Shown here piece by piece: positions 33,346 through 45,299 of a DNA stretch of 64,000 nt. The DNA is taken from positions 50,950,496-51,014,495 of the forward strand of contig CM055103.1 in assembly GCA_029204225.1 (NCBI GenBank), in the 5' to 3' direction. The notes beneath the pieces are model-generated. The model made no database searches. It saw nothing but the letters and a program-made list of their open reading frames with translations, and was not told the origin of the DNA. The position numbers and the translations under genes were made by a program. Each line of letters begins with the position of its first letter. Within the stretch, counting starts at the first letter, position 1. The stretch is from Diphasiastrum complanatum. Lineage: Eukaryota > Streptophyta > Lycopodiopsida > Lycopodiales > Lycopodiaceae.

Positions 33346-34186
33346 AGAGTTTTATTTTAGAGTTGCTATTGCACTACTGCTTATCAGCAGAGCTTCTTAT
33401 TATCAGACTTATTCTCAGTTACTCAGAGATAGCTTTGAGTGCGCGTTTTTTATCCGCTATTGTCTTGCGCTCATTAGCATCTGATTTTGTTTTTTTGAAT
33501 CAATACTATCTTCTTATTGCTTTCAGTATATGTCAGAATGCATGCATCTCTATAGTCATCTGATATCTTTGAGCTAAGGTCTCCTAGGATGACATGTAGC
33601 CCTTCTTGTAGGAGGACGATGAGGAGAGGCACATGTTGACAGTCGTGTTGTCTGCTTGGTATGAGCCATAGGAGGAGCCCGTATCGTTACGACACGCCGG
33701 ATGGGAGAAGGTGATGAAGGAAATTGAAAATGATGCATGGTGGCGAAATGAGACCAGCGGCGTATTGCTACAATGCACGGGAAGGATACAGATAACAGAC
33801 TACATTGGAGTGGGTGTGTGGTGGCAATATTCGGCTATCTAGTGTTAGATCTAAACGGCGAGAGAGTGCGCGAGAGATAGTAACTAAAAATGAGATGGAA
33901 ACCTGCCTATATAGCGCTCGGACGAGATAATCATGTTCGCACATGTGATGTGACATGCGGTCTCTTCCGCACGTGCAATGACACATGGCAAATTCTCAAC
34001 CTTACATGTGTTGCATTGTGATAGCACCGTACTCTTGCCCATTGTCTCGCACATGCGAGGAGACATGTCGCACTCCTAACCGTACACTTGTTGGCTAAAT
34101 AAGTTGGCCATTTTTTTCTACATATGCGGCCATTTGGACCATAGATTTTCAAGACACGTGTGCGGCCCAAATCCTCTCAATGAAAG
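33346..34186. other. Unit-2-specific stretch with CACATG/CACGTG-rich patch
   Basis: Part of the roughly 4.45 kb absent from unit 1. 33930-34125 holds diverged repeats of a word like CGCACATG(T/C)G..GACATG, with many E-box-like CANNTG and CACGTG sites. They lie just upstream of a TATA box at 34187. No coding potential was recognised. Confidence 0.35.
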
Positions 34187-34653
34187 TATATATAAGAGTA
34201 CCTTTCTCTGAAACCATTTTTGCAAAATCGAGACAATCAAACCTTCTAAGACTTTCTCCAAGTCATCTGAATATTGCCAACACCATGCAACTGCAATCTG
34301 CCATCCAGGCGCGTGTCATCCAGGCGCATCATGCCGATATCCATCATTGCCTGTCATATCACCATCATGCGCCAGTAACCTTGTCCATTACTTTCTCTCT
34401 CTCATCGGCACGTGGTATCGATATCTCACCCGATATGGCTTCTTTGTCTACCAGCTCCACTCATGACAGAGCGCTACATTCCTTCCTTGTTGATGCTGGG
34501 GTTATGAATAGACAGGCTCATTTTGCCTCCTACTTTGATATGAAGTTTGACATAGAGAGGTTTGTCATTGAGCATAGAGAAATTTTCCCTAAAGTTTATA
34601 TAGATTTTTATGAATGTCTACAACAGAATACTCTTCTGATTGATGGCCTATGA
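34187..34653 (+). CDS. Unknown small gene with TATA box, unit 2 only
   Basis: A strong TATA-like sequence (TATATATAAG, 34187-34196) precedes an ATG at 34285 by 90 bp; the frame is open to 34653 (122 aa). The N-terminal third is His-rich (VIQAHHADIHHCLSYHHHAP). The C-terminal part is FDMKFDIERFVIEHREIFPK and VYIDFYECLQQN. No family recognised. The frame is open further upstream, but the TATA box favours the 34285 start. It could be the 5' part of another retroelement or a captured gene. The copy is missing from unit 1. Confidence 0.3.
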
Positions 34654-36574
34654 TTTGTGCATTTCACTAATTTGACTCATGCTTAGCCCTGTGCCAAGCA
34701 AAGGCATGATCATAATTTCACCAAACTTATCGATCTATTCAAATGAGTCTTATTTTGTGGGGAACACAATCGTGTTTGTTGGTTCATTCAGAAGGGCATG
34801 GTCTTTGTCTTCTATATATCTGCTCTTATCCCTGACGAGACAAAATCCTCTAGATTGGTCTGCCATGATAGCTCGACCATTATTGGTCTGCCATCCCCCA
34901 GTACTCCTGTTGTTCCACATGCCACACCATTATTGATGAGGTTTTAGGAGATGAAGAGGAGGCTAGGCTAGCACAAGAGTATGACCCTGCCAAGGCCCAT
35001 GCTTTGTCAATCTCTCCCTTACCTACCGTAAGCAAGAATGACCAAAGCAGAACCCCCTACTTTCTCTTCTATCAAGCATGATTATTGTGTTTGAAGAAGT
35101 GCACTGTCTCATAAAAATCATTTTACTGAAATGTAACAAGATGCATTTATTATTTTAGGTATAACTGATGATTGATCTGATAGTTTGACAAACATTTAAT
35201 TATGTATTGCAAGAAACCTTGGAAATTCATGCCTTTGGGAGCAGACATGGAGGCTTGAGAGAGAGAGACATATTGTAAATAATAAAATTTGTATTCATCA
35301 CAAAAAGTTCTCTTTGAATGCGGGAACTTTAATCATGGCCATTAGGGCCCTTTCATTTTTTTTCTCAGGGGAATAAATATCCAAAAAATACATATAAAAT
35401 CATTTTTGTCAAAAGAGGCATTGCTCTTAAAGTATTCAATTATGTGCCAGAAGATATTCCTATGAGATTTTCTTTCTCTTAGATAATAAATCTCATGCTA
35501 CTCCACAAAACAAAATAAAACGATGAAAAAAAAAATACTTGAATCCTTTTTCTACATTGGCCTCCATTTAGTGAGAGCTCATCAATGTCCTTCAACATCC
35601 TTTTTCACTTATTTCTTTTTAATTTCTTATCTAGTATGCGAGTTTCTTCTTTTAACTGATCATTTGATATACGTAATCTTTGAATAACTTACTACTGTTG
35701 ATCATTACTTTCATTTAATTTTAGCATAATATTATGCAAACATGCATTATCTTCATTTGTTTGTAATAATGCGTTCTCTTTTTCTCCATAGTCAGCAAGC
35801 AAACCATTCAACATACATTCTAAGCTTAAGATTTTTCTGAACCGAGTTTGCAACACCATAAGTCATCAATCTTTCACAGTAACCAAGTAAACCGTTTTTT
35901 ACGTCACACAAAAATGTTATAAGTTGTGTGATGGATTGAAATTGTGAATATTGCATCGAGCTTGGATCCAATGGATAAAAACTTCCATCAACCCACAGTT
36001 CATACTTGTTTTTTTGGTTGATTTTGTGATGAGCGATAAAATATCAAGTGGAGAAACTGTGGATCCTTTCACTGTTTTTTCTTTTAGATAGCAAAGCATT
36101 CTCGGCAGGGAGAACAATACGTAGATGAAACTTAAACACCTTTGCAAAAATCAGCTGACATATAAAAAAAAATCAGATACTCTTTTTCTTCCATGGTGTT
36201 TCTTCTCTCACCAGTTAAAACGAGGGAACACAATCTCATTTCAAATTTGAAAAGTTAGTTAATGAGCATCATAAGTTGCATGTGTCATAATAGTCTCTAG
36301 CTTCAGAAAACAATGAAGGACATCCATTTTGGATTGCCAAAGTACTTGGTTTTATTCAAAATAGCAATCAAACAAAAGTATTACATGTCCATTGGTTGCG
36401 CACCACTTCAACAAATGCTTTTTTGGGAAGGTACAAACTCGAAATGTTGCAAGTAGATCCAAAGGGCAAGAGAAAGAGATTGCCAAAAAATCAACCAAGA
36501 GTCCACGATTTGAATCTACAGGATGTAGATGTTTTGGCATTTAATTTTGAATTAACAATGACCAATCATCTATG
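34654..36574. other. Gene-free, AT-rich stretch (unit 2 only)
   Basis: No convincing gene. 35000-35900 is very AT-rich with many stops in every frame. Small frames at 35917-36147 and 36352-36540 have no recognisable features. It belongs to the segment deleted from unit 1. Confidence 0.5.
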
Positions 36575-36763
36575 AAAGTCAACAATATCTATATTGAAAG
36601 AACGACTTGGATTACTTGAAAAACCATCATCCTCCACTCGTCATCAGCAAAGAAAAGCTGATTTACAAGGTTTTTTGTCAACATTAGATGCGGAGTCTGA
36701 GGAAGACATGCCAGTTGACTCTGATGAAGAAGACAGGTCTTCCACTTTATCAGCTGAAAACTA
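36575..36763 (+). pseudogene. Acidic coding-like fragment upstream of the Hsp110 fragment
   Basis: An open 62-codon stretch bounded by stops, without an ATG at its start. It reads KERLGLLEKPSSSTRHQQRK followed by an acidic tail with DAESEEDMPVDSDEED, ending at TAG. The composition is that of a nuclear-protein C-terminus. It precedes the Hsp110-like fragment by 60 bp on the same strand. It could be an exon of an unrelated captured gene. No family recognised. Confidence 0.25.
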
Positions 36764-36822
36764 GAATGTTGAGAATATGTCAAGTTCTGAATTGAGAGGC
36801 ATCAGTGAAAATTCCTTAGAAA

Positions 36823-37599
36823 ATGTACTTTAAAAAAAAAAAAAAAGCCACTGGCCTTGCCTATGGCATATACAAGACGGACTTACCTCAGGCTGCACCA
36901 ATCCATGTGGTATCTGTTGATGTAGGTCTTGCCAGCATGAAAGTTTGCATTGCTGCCTTTAAGAAAGGCCAGCTAAAGATTTTGGGCCAGGCATTTCACA
37001 GATCTCCTGGTGACCAGGATTTTGATGAAGTCCTTTTCAATCATTTTGCTGCAAAGGTCAAGGTGGAGTATGAAATAGACGTTCTCTTAAATGTCGGTGC
37101 AAACCAAAGGCTTCGAGGTACTTGTGAGGAGCTTAAGAATGTACTTAGTGCTAATCTAGAGGCTCCACTCATCATGAATTGCGTTATGGATGAAAAGGGT
37201 GTGAAAGGCTTCATCAAAAGGAAGGAGTCTGAAAAGTTGGCAGATCATGTGTTACATTGTCTTGAAGTACCACCACAGAAGGCCTTGGCTAAGTCAAGGC
37301 TAACCATAGATAAGTTACATTCAGTTGTGGTGGTGGATTCCAATGTTTGTGATGTGGTAGATACAAACTGTGGCTTGCCTTTGTTCAAGGAGAGATATTT
37401 TGCGTCAGATTCAAAAACATCGAAGAACAAGGCAGAGAAAACGGAGTTGCAGGAATATAAGCGGAAGATCACTGATGGAATCAAGGTCAATTCTTTTGCA
37501 CCTCCAAAGGTGGAAGAGGCTATGAAAGGTGGAGAGCTTGCAAAGGCTTCTGAATTGGTAACTCCAGCTAAGTCCAAGGAGCAGGAAAGCAAAGAATAA
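36823..37599 (+). pseudogene. Hsp110/HSPA4-type Hsp70 fragment
   Basis: A 258-codon frame with no introns. Residues ~8-160 match the nucleotide-binding domain of the large Hsp70 (Hsp110, plant Hsp70-14/15-like) family: GIYKTDLP, HVVSVDVGLASMKVCIAAFK, KGQLKILGQAF, DFDEVLFNHFAAK and LRGTCEELKNVLSAN. The N-terminal ~190 residues with the phosphate-1 loop are missing. After residue ~175 the match jumps to a charged, Lys/Glu-rich linker (SKTSKNKAEKTELQ), so the middle of the gene is gone. The family acts as a nucleotide exchange factor and holdase for Hsp70. The single-exon form suggests a retrocopy or capture. A 14-A run precedes it at 36831-36845. Confidence 0.75.
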
Positions 37600-37794
37600 G
37601 CCATGGAGAGGGCAAAGGAAAAGACTGAGGAGACATTGATTGTGGTGAAAGAAACTGGTGAACCAGTTGTAACTAAAATCGATATTGAAGCATCTGTGCA
37701 GGATTCAACACCCATAGATGAATGTACTGTTGTTGTAAAGAATGTTTTTATCAATGTTCAATGTGTTTCAGTGCACTTTATTCAGTTATCAGTG
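37600..37794 (+). pseudogene. Continuation of the Hsp110-like fragment (C-terminal linker)
   Basis: After the TAA at 37597-37599 another frame at 37603 continues with charged residues (ERAKEKTEETLIVVKETGEP) in the same style as the preceding linker, then loses resemblance. It is probably the same retrocopy, interrupted. It ends where collinearity with unit 1 resumes. Confidence 0.35.
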
Positions 37795-38383
37795 CATTTT
37801 TGTCCCAGAGAAAAAGGAAGCAGTGGTGGATGTTGCCCATTATGGGCAGATGCAGGGATGCATTTAAGAGGGTTGGCAACTGCAGCGTAGAAGAGGGAAG
37901 CCATTTCTTGCAGCCATGGTTGGGCGACAGAGGAATAGGTAAGGATGGCTACAAAGCAGAGACAAGAGAATTAAGAAGATTGGGAAGCTAGCATCGTCCT
38001 GCGCGATTACTTTGCTTTTGACAGTGTGTCGTTAAGATTTGAGGGTGGTAATCATCTCCATACAAGCAGAGTACTATGTGAGGATGTTGACAAAGGCAGG
38101 AGCAGCCATCAATTGGCAAAACAAGGATCACTCTAAAGCCCGTCACATTCCATCTGGCTATGTGGACATGCGCTTTCCATCGGGCTGTGTGCATATGTAC
38201 ATGAGTGTGGTGAGAATCCTTTCAGAGCTGGGAGTTAATCCATTTTTGAAAGACTCGTCATCAACGTGCTGCATAGTCAACAAGATCCGAACATATTTTG
38301 AACTTTGTAGACCTCCAGAAATCAGGTGGTCAGTTGGCCATAGTTCAGTAGCGATCTATTTTACAACTCATATTACACCATAA
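37795..38383 (+). pseudogene. Gene-like fragment, possibly ankyrin-repeat, unit 2 copy
   Basis: Better preserved than 3380-3960. A frame at 38039-38383 reads YYVRMLTKAGAAINWQNKDH, then HIPSGYVDMRFPSGCVHMYM, then SVVRILSELGVNPFLKDSSS. This pattern of 'VR.L..AGA..N.Q.KD' followed by 'V..L.ELG.NPFLKD' fits two ankyrin repeats. An upstream frame (37722-37991) is in another phase. The call is tentative. Confidence 0.35.
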
Positions 38384-38414
38384 GTAATTGTTTTATGATG
38401 TATTGGTCAAGTGG

Positions 38415-38868
38415 GAGATACCCCCTGAGCCTCCTTCAGGTAGGTGGTTTTGAGCCCAAGACTCTCAGAGATGACAGCCAGCAGCCGCTGAGATAGTTCC
38501 ACGGTCTCTCTGAATTCAGCTGGCTGCTGTGGCCAGTAGTTGTAATGCCTTTCGGATAATGGAAGAGTGTGAAGCTCCACAAATTCACGCCAGAACGTGG
38601 GCTCAGCTTCATCAAGGACCATACGGCTTCCATAGCCCTCAGCTCCGATCACTGGCTTACCAGCATATGCAAGCTTTTCGTCTTTGGTCAGATCAAAAAA
38701 CTTGCGACCCACTTGTTGCAGCCTATCCGTGAGCTCTACTGGCACGCCATGATTGATAACTTGGAAGAAGCCATTAATTTCACAGGCCTCAGCGATCTGA
38801 GCCCTGTCAGATGAAGCCAGTCGTTCATCGTTTAGGCCTGACAGATCAATTGGGTTCAAAGTTTCCAT
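38415..38868 (-). pseudogene. Truncated 2-oxoglutarate dioxygenase exon 1 (unit 2, inverted copy)
   Basis: An open frame from 38868 to 38407 (153 codons) begins METLNPIDLSGLNDERLASS. It keeps the N-terminal DIOX_N half through SESLGLKTTYLKEA, then runs into foreign sequence. It lacks HxD, the distal His and the RxS residues, so it cannot be catalytic. An in-frame loss removes about nine codons (after RETVE) relative to the other copies. Unlike the unit 1 inverted copy, the frame remains open. It shares TTYLKE with that copy. Confidence 0.85.
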
Positions 38869-39420
38869 GAGTAGTCAGTCTGTAGATGATCTTCTTCACA
38901 CAAGGTCAACGTACTATATTTCAAGTGATACTATTGCCGAACGAAGATCAAACAGACAATGTAGTACTATGTCCGAGTGCAGAAGCCGGGCTTTGTCTCT
39001 TCCCTGAGTGCATGGATATATTTGATCTGGACTCATGAGTGACAAGCCCCTGACAAGGAGTAAACGAAATTATTTGTTGGTGGGCATGTTGAAGGTATTT
39101 ATAAGAACGATGCAACTCCAAAGTCTTGCCGCACGAGTGAAAAAAATGAGTCACAAAGACTGTGCCATGAGGCTGCCAGGTTATGAACAGAGAGATTCAT
39201 ATTCTCTTTTTTGGACCGACCTTAACTTCCTTTTCTTTTTGTAAATGGAGCTTATGACCCGTCTCTCTAGGCGTATACGGTGACATAGCCAAAGTGACTC
39301 AGCACAAGGAAGATAAGCATAGACTTAGAAGAGCAAAAAGAACTAGCACAAGGAAGATTGTGTGGCTGCTGTGAAAGAGAAACGTGGTTATATCTTTGGG
39401 TAGCAATCACTATTCTGTGT
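38415..39420 (-). repeat. Inverted repeat arm 1, unit 2
   Basis: Same structure as 4005-5040, with partner 45300-46270. It includes the promoter region, with the TATA sequence on the minus strand at about 39095-39105, and upstream DNA. Confidence 0.85.
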
Positions 39421-40442
39421 GTTTTGTCAAGGAAAACCACAACACAAAGAAAATGTGGTTTGAATATATTTTCAACATCTATACCTTAATCAAGATAATG
39501 ATTTTTATGGCCTATAGTCACCCCGAGTACGCTATGTTCAAACTATAGGATAATATCAATGTAACTATGATACTATATGGGCCATTTATGGAACGAACAC
39601 ACTCGGCTGCAACACTGCATGGCAAAGCTATGGATTATGATGAGTTAGACACACAAAAATAGTAGCTATCAGTGAGTTATGTAAGGTATCTTGGAATGAA
39701 CGTTTGTGCAAATTTTTTAAGCGCTGGTACAGCTATCAAGGGAATAAGTCTAGCTAATCAGAGATAATAGATGCTTTCTTGATAGCCATTAAAATCTCTC
39801 AAAACATATAGTTTCTTAATCACCTAGTGACAAGAACACATCAACAAATATGAAAAGTAATCAAAATCATAGATCGTGATTTATGAGTACTCTGATACGA
39901 GATTATGCATAGTGAATGTGAGAATCTCTCAAACTAGGTCTAACAACACCTTGCGCCAATATCTATTTTAGAACTCGGCATTACAAGAGGACGGGCGATT
40001 ACCAAGTATATTGAAAATCGATTGATTGACAACAAAAGAGCATAGACATCTTCAAGACATAGAAGAAATGTAGCTGCCCACATTGTTGACGAAAAACAAA
40101 TGTATCGCTTTGATCCATCCAAATCTTGGTAGAATCAATAGCAAAATAACCACTCTCATGTTTCTTGACAGTTGCATTGGGACCATTGCAAATGACCTAG
40201 AATATGCAAAATTGCATTCTAAAATTGCAAGATATCATCAATATAGTGCACCAATGGATAGATGACCCAAAGAAAACTCATGTATAAGCATGAAATGAGA
40301 TGAGAGAAAGAGAATGATTCTCTTCCCACGAGTTACATCCTTTTATAACAGGTCCAAACCTAATTTCAAACTTTGGTTTCCCTCCATAATGAAAAACCCT
40401 ACTATTTTTGTGACTAGATTCAATGTCTCTGCTACTCAAATT
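39421..40442. other. Gene-free stretch, unit 2, with 1.57-kb deletion junction
   Basis: Collinear with 4981-5814, then with 7390-7611 of unit 1. The junction at about 40200-40230 carries a short filler (TATGCAAAATTGCATTCT) that repeats the neighbouring AAAATTGCA word. Nothing coding was recognised. Confidence 0.6.
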
Positions 40443-41635
40443 CACTACAACACCCACCGCGATTTGCAATGTCTTTTGCAACGTGAATCGTGAGCTTAAT
40501 TTGTTTTTAATTCGTCACGAATGTCAAAAAACATGTCACAATTAGAATGTCGGATTCCGACGTCTTCAAAACACGTCAGAAACTGATAGGTATAGCATGT
40601 CGGACTCCCAAACCATCAGTCGAACCGCCGGACGTCAGAATCTGACGTCCGCGTCCAACGTGGCTGATCCGACGTGGACGTCGGAATCTGATGTCCAATC
40701 AACACGTCAAAATCTAACGTCTGTTCCACAAAAAATTATAGAGAACTATCCAAAATTGTCCACGACATTCCCCCAACGTGTGTCCACGATGTATAATGGG
40801 ATGTCGGAATCCAACGTCCAATATAGATGTCAGATTCCGATGTATATTCACAGGAATGTCATAAAAAAACGTATGTCGACGGGTGTCCGGGCGACGTCTG
40901 CCCGAACGTGTTTTTGTGTTGGAATTCGACATCTTGGGTTAGGTAAATAAAAATAAAAAATGCATAAAAAAGAGTGCACGCATTTTTTTCGGTCTATTCT
41001 TGGAGTCTTAGATTGCTTTTGAGACAATATTATTTGATTACATTCGACATTTGGATCAAGTAACAAGCATGAGGTATTTTCTATACTTACATTACTTAAT
41101 TCACATTATGAATTGCAATATCTTATTGTATTACTTTTTGAAAATACGACTTGAAGGGATGTTTCTACAGGCTTACTTGAAAGGGGCTAACATGCATTAA
41201 AAAAAGTGTTTTTCTCAAAAGCACAGAAAATCATGACTAAACTTTTTGAAAATACGACATTGCACAAAGTTTTGCAATTTCTAGTTAGTTAAGACATTGC
41301 ACATTTTGGAATAGGACATTGCTCATATTTTGGAATCCAACATACAAAACCAATAATAATATTGTGATCAATTGCACTAATATATTTATTGAAAGTGTAT
41401 ATCAATGTATCACAAAATTGCTGCTTTTGTAGTCTCTCTAACTTACGATAGACGAACTAAAATTATATTTAAAACCTAATCTACTCGTCGTCGTCTGCAT
41501 ACTAATGAAAACAAGCAAACAAGACACATCAGTATTTAATACTTGATCATACTAATGATTGAAAGTAAACACATATGCATTTTACATTAATAAAATACAC
41601 AAAATATAAAATTTAAATCTTTCAAAGAAACTTAC

Positions 41636-42300
41636 TCGTGGAGGATTACCCTCGCTCTTCAGTTTATCGACTAATGCCTCGTATGATTCCCTGAAGGCAA
41701 AGTTGTACTCTTCCTTGGTTGGTAGACGTCCATAGTCCGCCAAATATATTCCATTCAATTTAAGTTGGAATTAGTTTAGAGCTAGGTTGGAAGAGCTAGT
41801 CAAAATGCATGTTAGAAAAAGAAATCATATGAAATCAAGGACAAACTATAAGAGTAGTTTAAATTTACATACCATGCTTGCTTGCAAGCCCGTCTTTCCA
41901 CTCGAGCCCAATCTAGGATTATTTATTCCATGCATCCTAGCGGTCGTGGCATCTCTTTGAATCTTGTATTTATCTAGTGTTTTTTCATCATTTTTTACAT
42001 TGTTCCAAACTGACCTTGAACACCAACTAGGTTTGTCCCATTCCTATAAGCTTGTCATGCTGTATCATGACAATGTCTTATCCACAAGCTCATATGCTTA
42101 TGGATTTCCTTCGAGTCGAATTCCTCGTCTTGTGGGAATTCGTCACGAGGGGTACCAATGATCTGCCATTTAAGTTCGTTAGATTGTTCGGACCATTTCA
42201 TAAACAATTTATCGCCAAAATGGCGTTGGCACAAAGAATACAATCGGTCCATAATTACCCTCCCTTTAAGGTTGGCGATTATGTTCCCTTGAGGATCCAC
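41636..42300 (-). pseudogene. Plant transposase (Ptta/En/Spm)-like coding relic, unit 2
   Basis: The same gene as 8771-9434, with a more intact second exon. The acceptor precedes the exon containing YGRLPTKEEYNFAFRESYEA, which ends CCACGA before a GTAAGT donor (lost in unit 1). The first exon (81 codons) ends in a stop at 42055, with the onward frame shifted. Family assignment is moderate. Confidence 0.45.
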
Positions 42301-42630
42301 ATCATAATATAGATTTATGGATGACTCTTCGGTAGGGGCGAGAGCCGCGGAAGCCGCGGCCGCTTGTGAGGTACCACCCTCGAGTCTTGGCTAAGCATAC
42401 TTTGCAATTGTGTTTTTTGTTTGGGAGTTAGGGATGAATAGAAATTTGAAACATAATCTCCTAAATTCTAGCCACTACCGACCTTGACATGATTACTACA
42501 TTCGTAAACATACAATATATTACAATAAATTCTAATATATTGAAATGAAGTAGAAAAACAATAATCAACTACAAAAGTTTTCATCAATCTATCAACGTCA
42601 TTTATTGAATTTTTTTAATGTGTGTAGCCA

Positions 42631-43089
42631 ATGAATCAAATGCCATTCCACGAAGTTGATCCATCCGTGTTTAATTACAATCAACATCAAGTTTTGATGG
42701 ACATGAGAGAACAACACGCAAAACAAATTCAAGAGGCAAATACATTTGAAGAAAATGATGATGATGATGAGGTGCAACACAATGACGCAATGCACAATAT
42801 GTTTGAATCGTACTTTTATGAAGCAAACGAGAATGATGCTATGCATGCATCTTCTAGTGAAAATGGAGATCACAAACAATTTGAGATGGATGAAGATGAT
42901 ATTCTATTGTGCAAGGAGGCAAACACTCCTTTGTATCCAGGAGCATCCATTTTGAGACTAGCTACGTCAATTCTTATTCTAAACCTTCAAGCAACATACA
43001 AATGGAGTGACCGTAGTGTCACATCATTATTCGGGTACTTAACACATAACACAACTTTTGTTCTATATGTGGTATTATATAGAGAATAG
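42631..43089 (+). pseudogene. CACTA TNP2-type transposase, N-terminal fragment, unit 2
   Basis: A 152-codon frame differing from 9710-10168 by only two residues (Lys for Glu in GDHKQF, Arg for Gly near the end). It contains the acidic stretch and the EANTPLYPGAS box. The catalytic region is missing. Confidence 0.8.
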
Positions 43090-43866
43090 GTTGTCTTTCT
43101 TCTTGTTAAAAGTTTTAATGATTTTATTTGTAGAAGACTTAAGCATAGAATCTTAGCTATTTGTCTATATAAAATAGCATGTTAATGCATAAAACCTCAT
43201 AAAAAATAGAATACAATGTCAATACGAACCAATTTAAGATCATGGGGAAAGAAAGATATATGGAGTAGAATTAGTGGACGTAGTAATATGAAAAGAGTTG
43301 ATAACATGGAAGAAATGAGATTCTAAGATGCAATGTATGCTTTCGTGACAATACAATAATCACAATGGCACTAGCATAACAACAATGCAATTTTCTTTTT
43401 GGCACATACCGAGTGCATTGGTGGTAGTATTATAACATGTTGATTTCATTTGTTTGATTAGGTTTGAACAATTTCATATGTATGTGATATCATCAAAATG
43501 ACAGTGCTTATGCCAAATGTGACAAACAAAAATAAAAAGTAACAAATAGAAAGTTAGGAACATAACACCAACAATTAATCGAAGGACAATAGGACAGAGA
43601 AAATGTTTTAAATAAACTAAAAATGACAAATGGCCACATAAGAATACTCGATCAAAAAAAAATGTCTAAAGATTGCAATACTCACAATTCAAGGTCCACT
43701 TGCAATCTATGGGAGCTGCCTCTGGTGGTCAACTTGATCGATCCTCTGACAAAACCATTTGTATGTTGATAGCAAAAATACGTTAGTAACCATAAAAAAA
43801 TGTGATCACTAATAGACGACGTCAAACAACAAGAACATTAACATAAGCTGCAAGAAGAAAAATTAA

Positions 43867-43985
43867 GAACTAAATGTGTTGGGGATACAACAAACATATA
43901 AAAAAATGCACGTACAAATGGTTTAATTAACATGTGAATAATGATCATCATAGCTTACATGTAAATTGCACCCCCTTGCAAGTTC
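43867..43985. repeat. Short mobile or copied segment inserted in unit 2
   Basis: 119 bp matching 6038-6158 in the same orientation. Unit 1 has instead about 8 bp (AAACACCA) at the equivalent point near 10945. No clear target duplication. The source segment has been deleted from unit 2. Confidence 0.7.
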
Positions 43986-44568
43986 CTGTTTGTATAAGTC
44001 AAAAAATTCATAACTAAATATGAGAATACAAAACTTTAACACCTCGATGTTGAGTTGATGTTGCGAGGCACCAACAATATAAAAGAGCTTTAGAATTCAA
44101 TTTCTTAGAAACATTACAATAACAAGAATATTATGATATCCAATAAGGTTGACAATAGACTAGAAATAGAACAAAGGGATCGATATCATTGCACTTAGCT
44201 ATTTGAAAGCATACATTAATCAAATCATTAAAAATCCTATGATTAATGGATGTACAAACTTCATCTAGAAGAAACTTTCATATTACATGTTTGTCACGTT
44301 GCATTCATAATTGTAGAGGTTAGTCGCAACATTAACCTTCAATGGATAGATCATGCCAAGGACTTGATGCTGTGCATACCATAGTGTCTAGATCTGTAGG
44401 TTCACTTCCTATCACGTTTTGGCACCTATACTTTAGTTAATGTTGATTTGTTGCAAATTTGGAAGCATAATTATGCTAGCACTGTATTATGATATGATCT
44501 TTCTGGAAGTATCAAATAAATGCCTTCAAGGATGCTTCAGGTTGTGGTTGTAGCTAGAGATACTTCGA

Positions 44569-44570
<2 letters not shown>

Positions 44571-44651
<81 letters not shown>
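44571..44651 (+). repeat. (GA)n microsatellite, unit 2
   Basis: About 80 bp of GA repeats with a single AA interruption, roughly twice the unit 1 allele. Confidence 0.95.
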
Positions 44652-44654
<3 letters not shown>

Positions 44655-45299
44655 CTTGGATAACTTTCTATTTTGAGCTTATTCATTAAATTTTCTTATA
44701 AAGTGTCAAAGCTCTAGCTCCTAACTCTCTCTTTGTTCTCTTTTGTTTTTCTTTATTACATTTGGCCTTTTGAATTGATATGAATCTTGTGGATACATGA
44801 TATATTACTTTGTTATGGCATCGATGATGCTATAGTAGCACTTGATATTGCATAATGGAGGTTCACTTTGTGAGCTTTTATTGAACAATGTATGATTAGC
44901 TAGTAAATTCTACGTCCTAAAATTGCTCCCATTTTCACATGTTTGAATTCAACTCTTGAATGCATAAAATTTTTGTGCGTGGAAATTTTATAGAAATTAT
45001 TTAGTATTTAGGACCATGATTTCTCGTGATGTTGACGAGCTCGCTAGGGCGCGATAGGGCTGAGCACAAAGGGAATGTATTCATTTCCTAGCATGAAGGT
45101 TAGCAATGGAGCAGTATGTGTCTCAAATTGTGCCACCAATCACCATTTGAATTGACCGCAACATACTTTGTATGGATTTTAGGATGATGGCTTATGTTTA
45201 CTTATTTGATCACATTGGTGTACATTGCAAAATTTTAAAGTCTTTATAATAAAAAAAATATGGAAATGTTACAACTATAGTAAAGAGCATCACCACATT

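Larger units (their letters stand above)
40443..45280. mobile_element. CACTA (En/Spm) DNA transposon relic, unit 2
   Basis: The left terminus CACTACAACACCCACCG is at 40443. The subterminal repeat block to about 40740 includes GACGTCAGAATCTGACGTCC. A Ptta-like relic is at 41636-42300 (minus strand) and a TNP2 N-terminus at 42631-43089 (plus strand). A GC-rich patch at 42340-42395 (GCCGCGGAAGCCGCGGCCGC) is present here but absent from unit 1. No right terminus was recognised, so the right limit is nominal. Confidence 0.65.
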
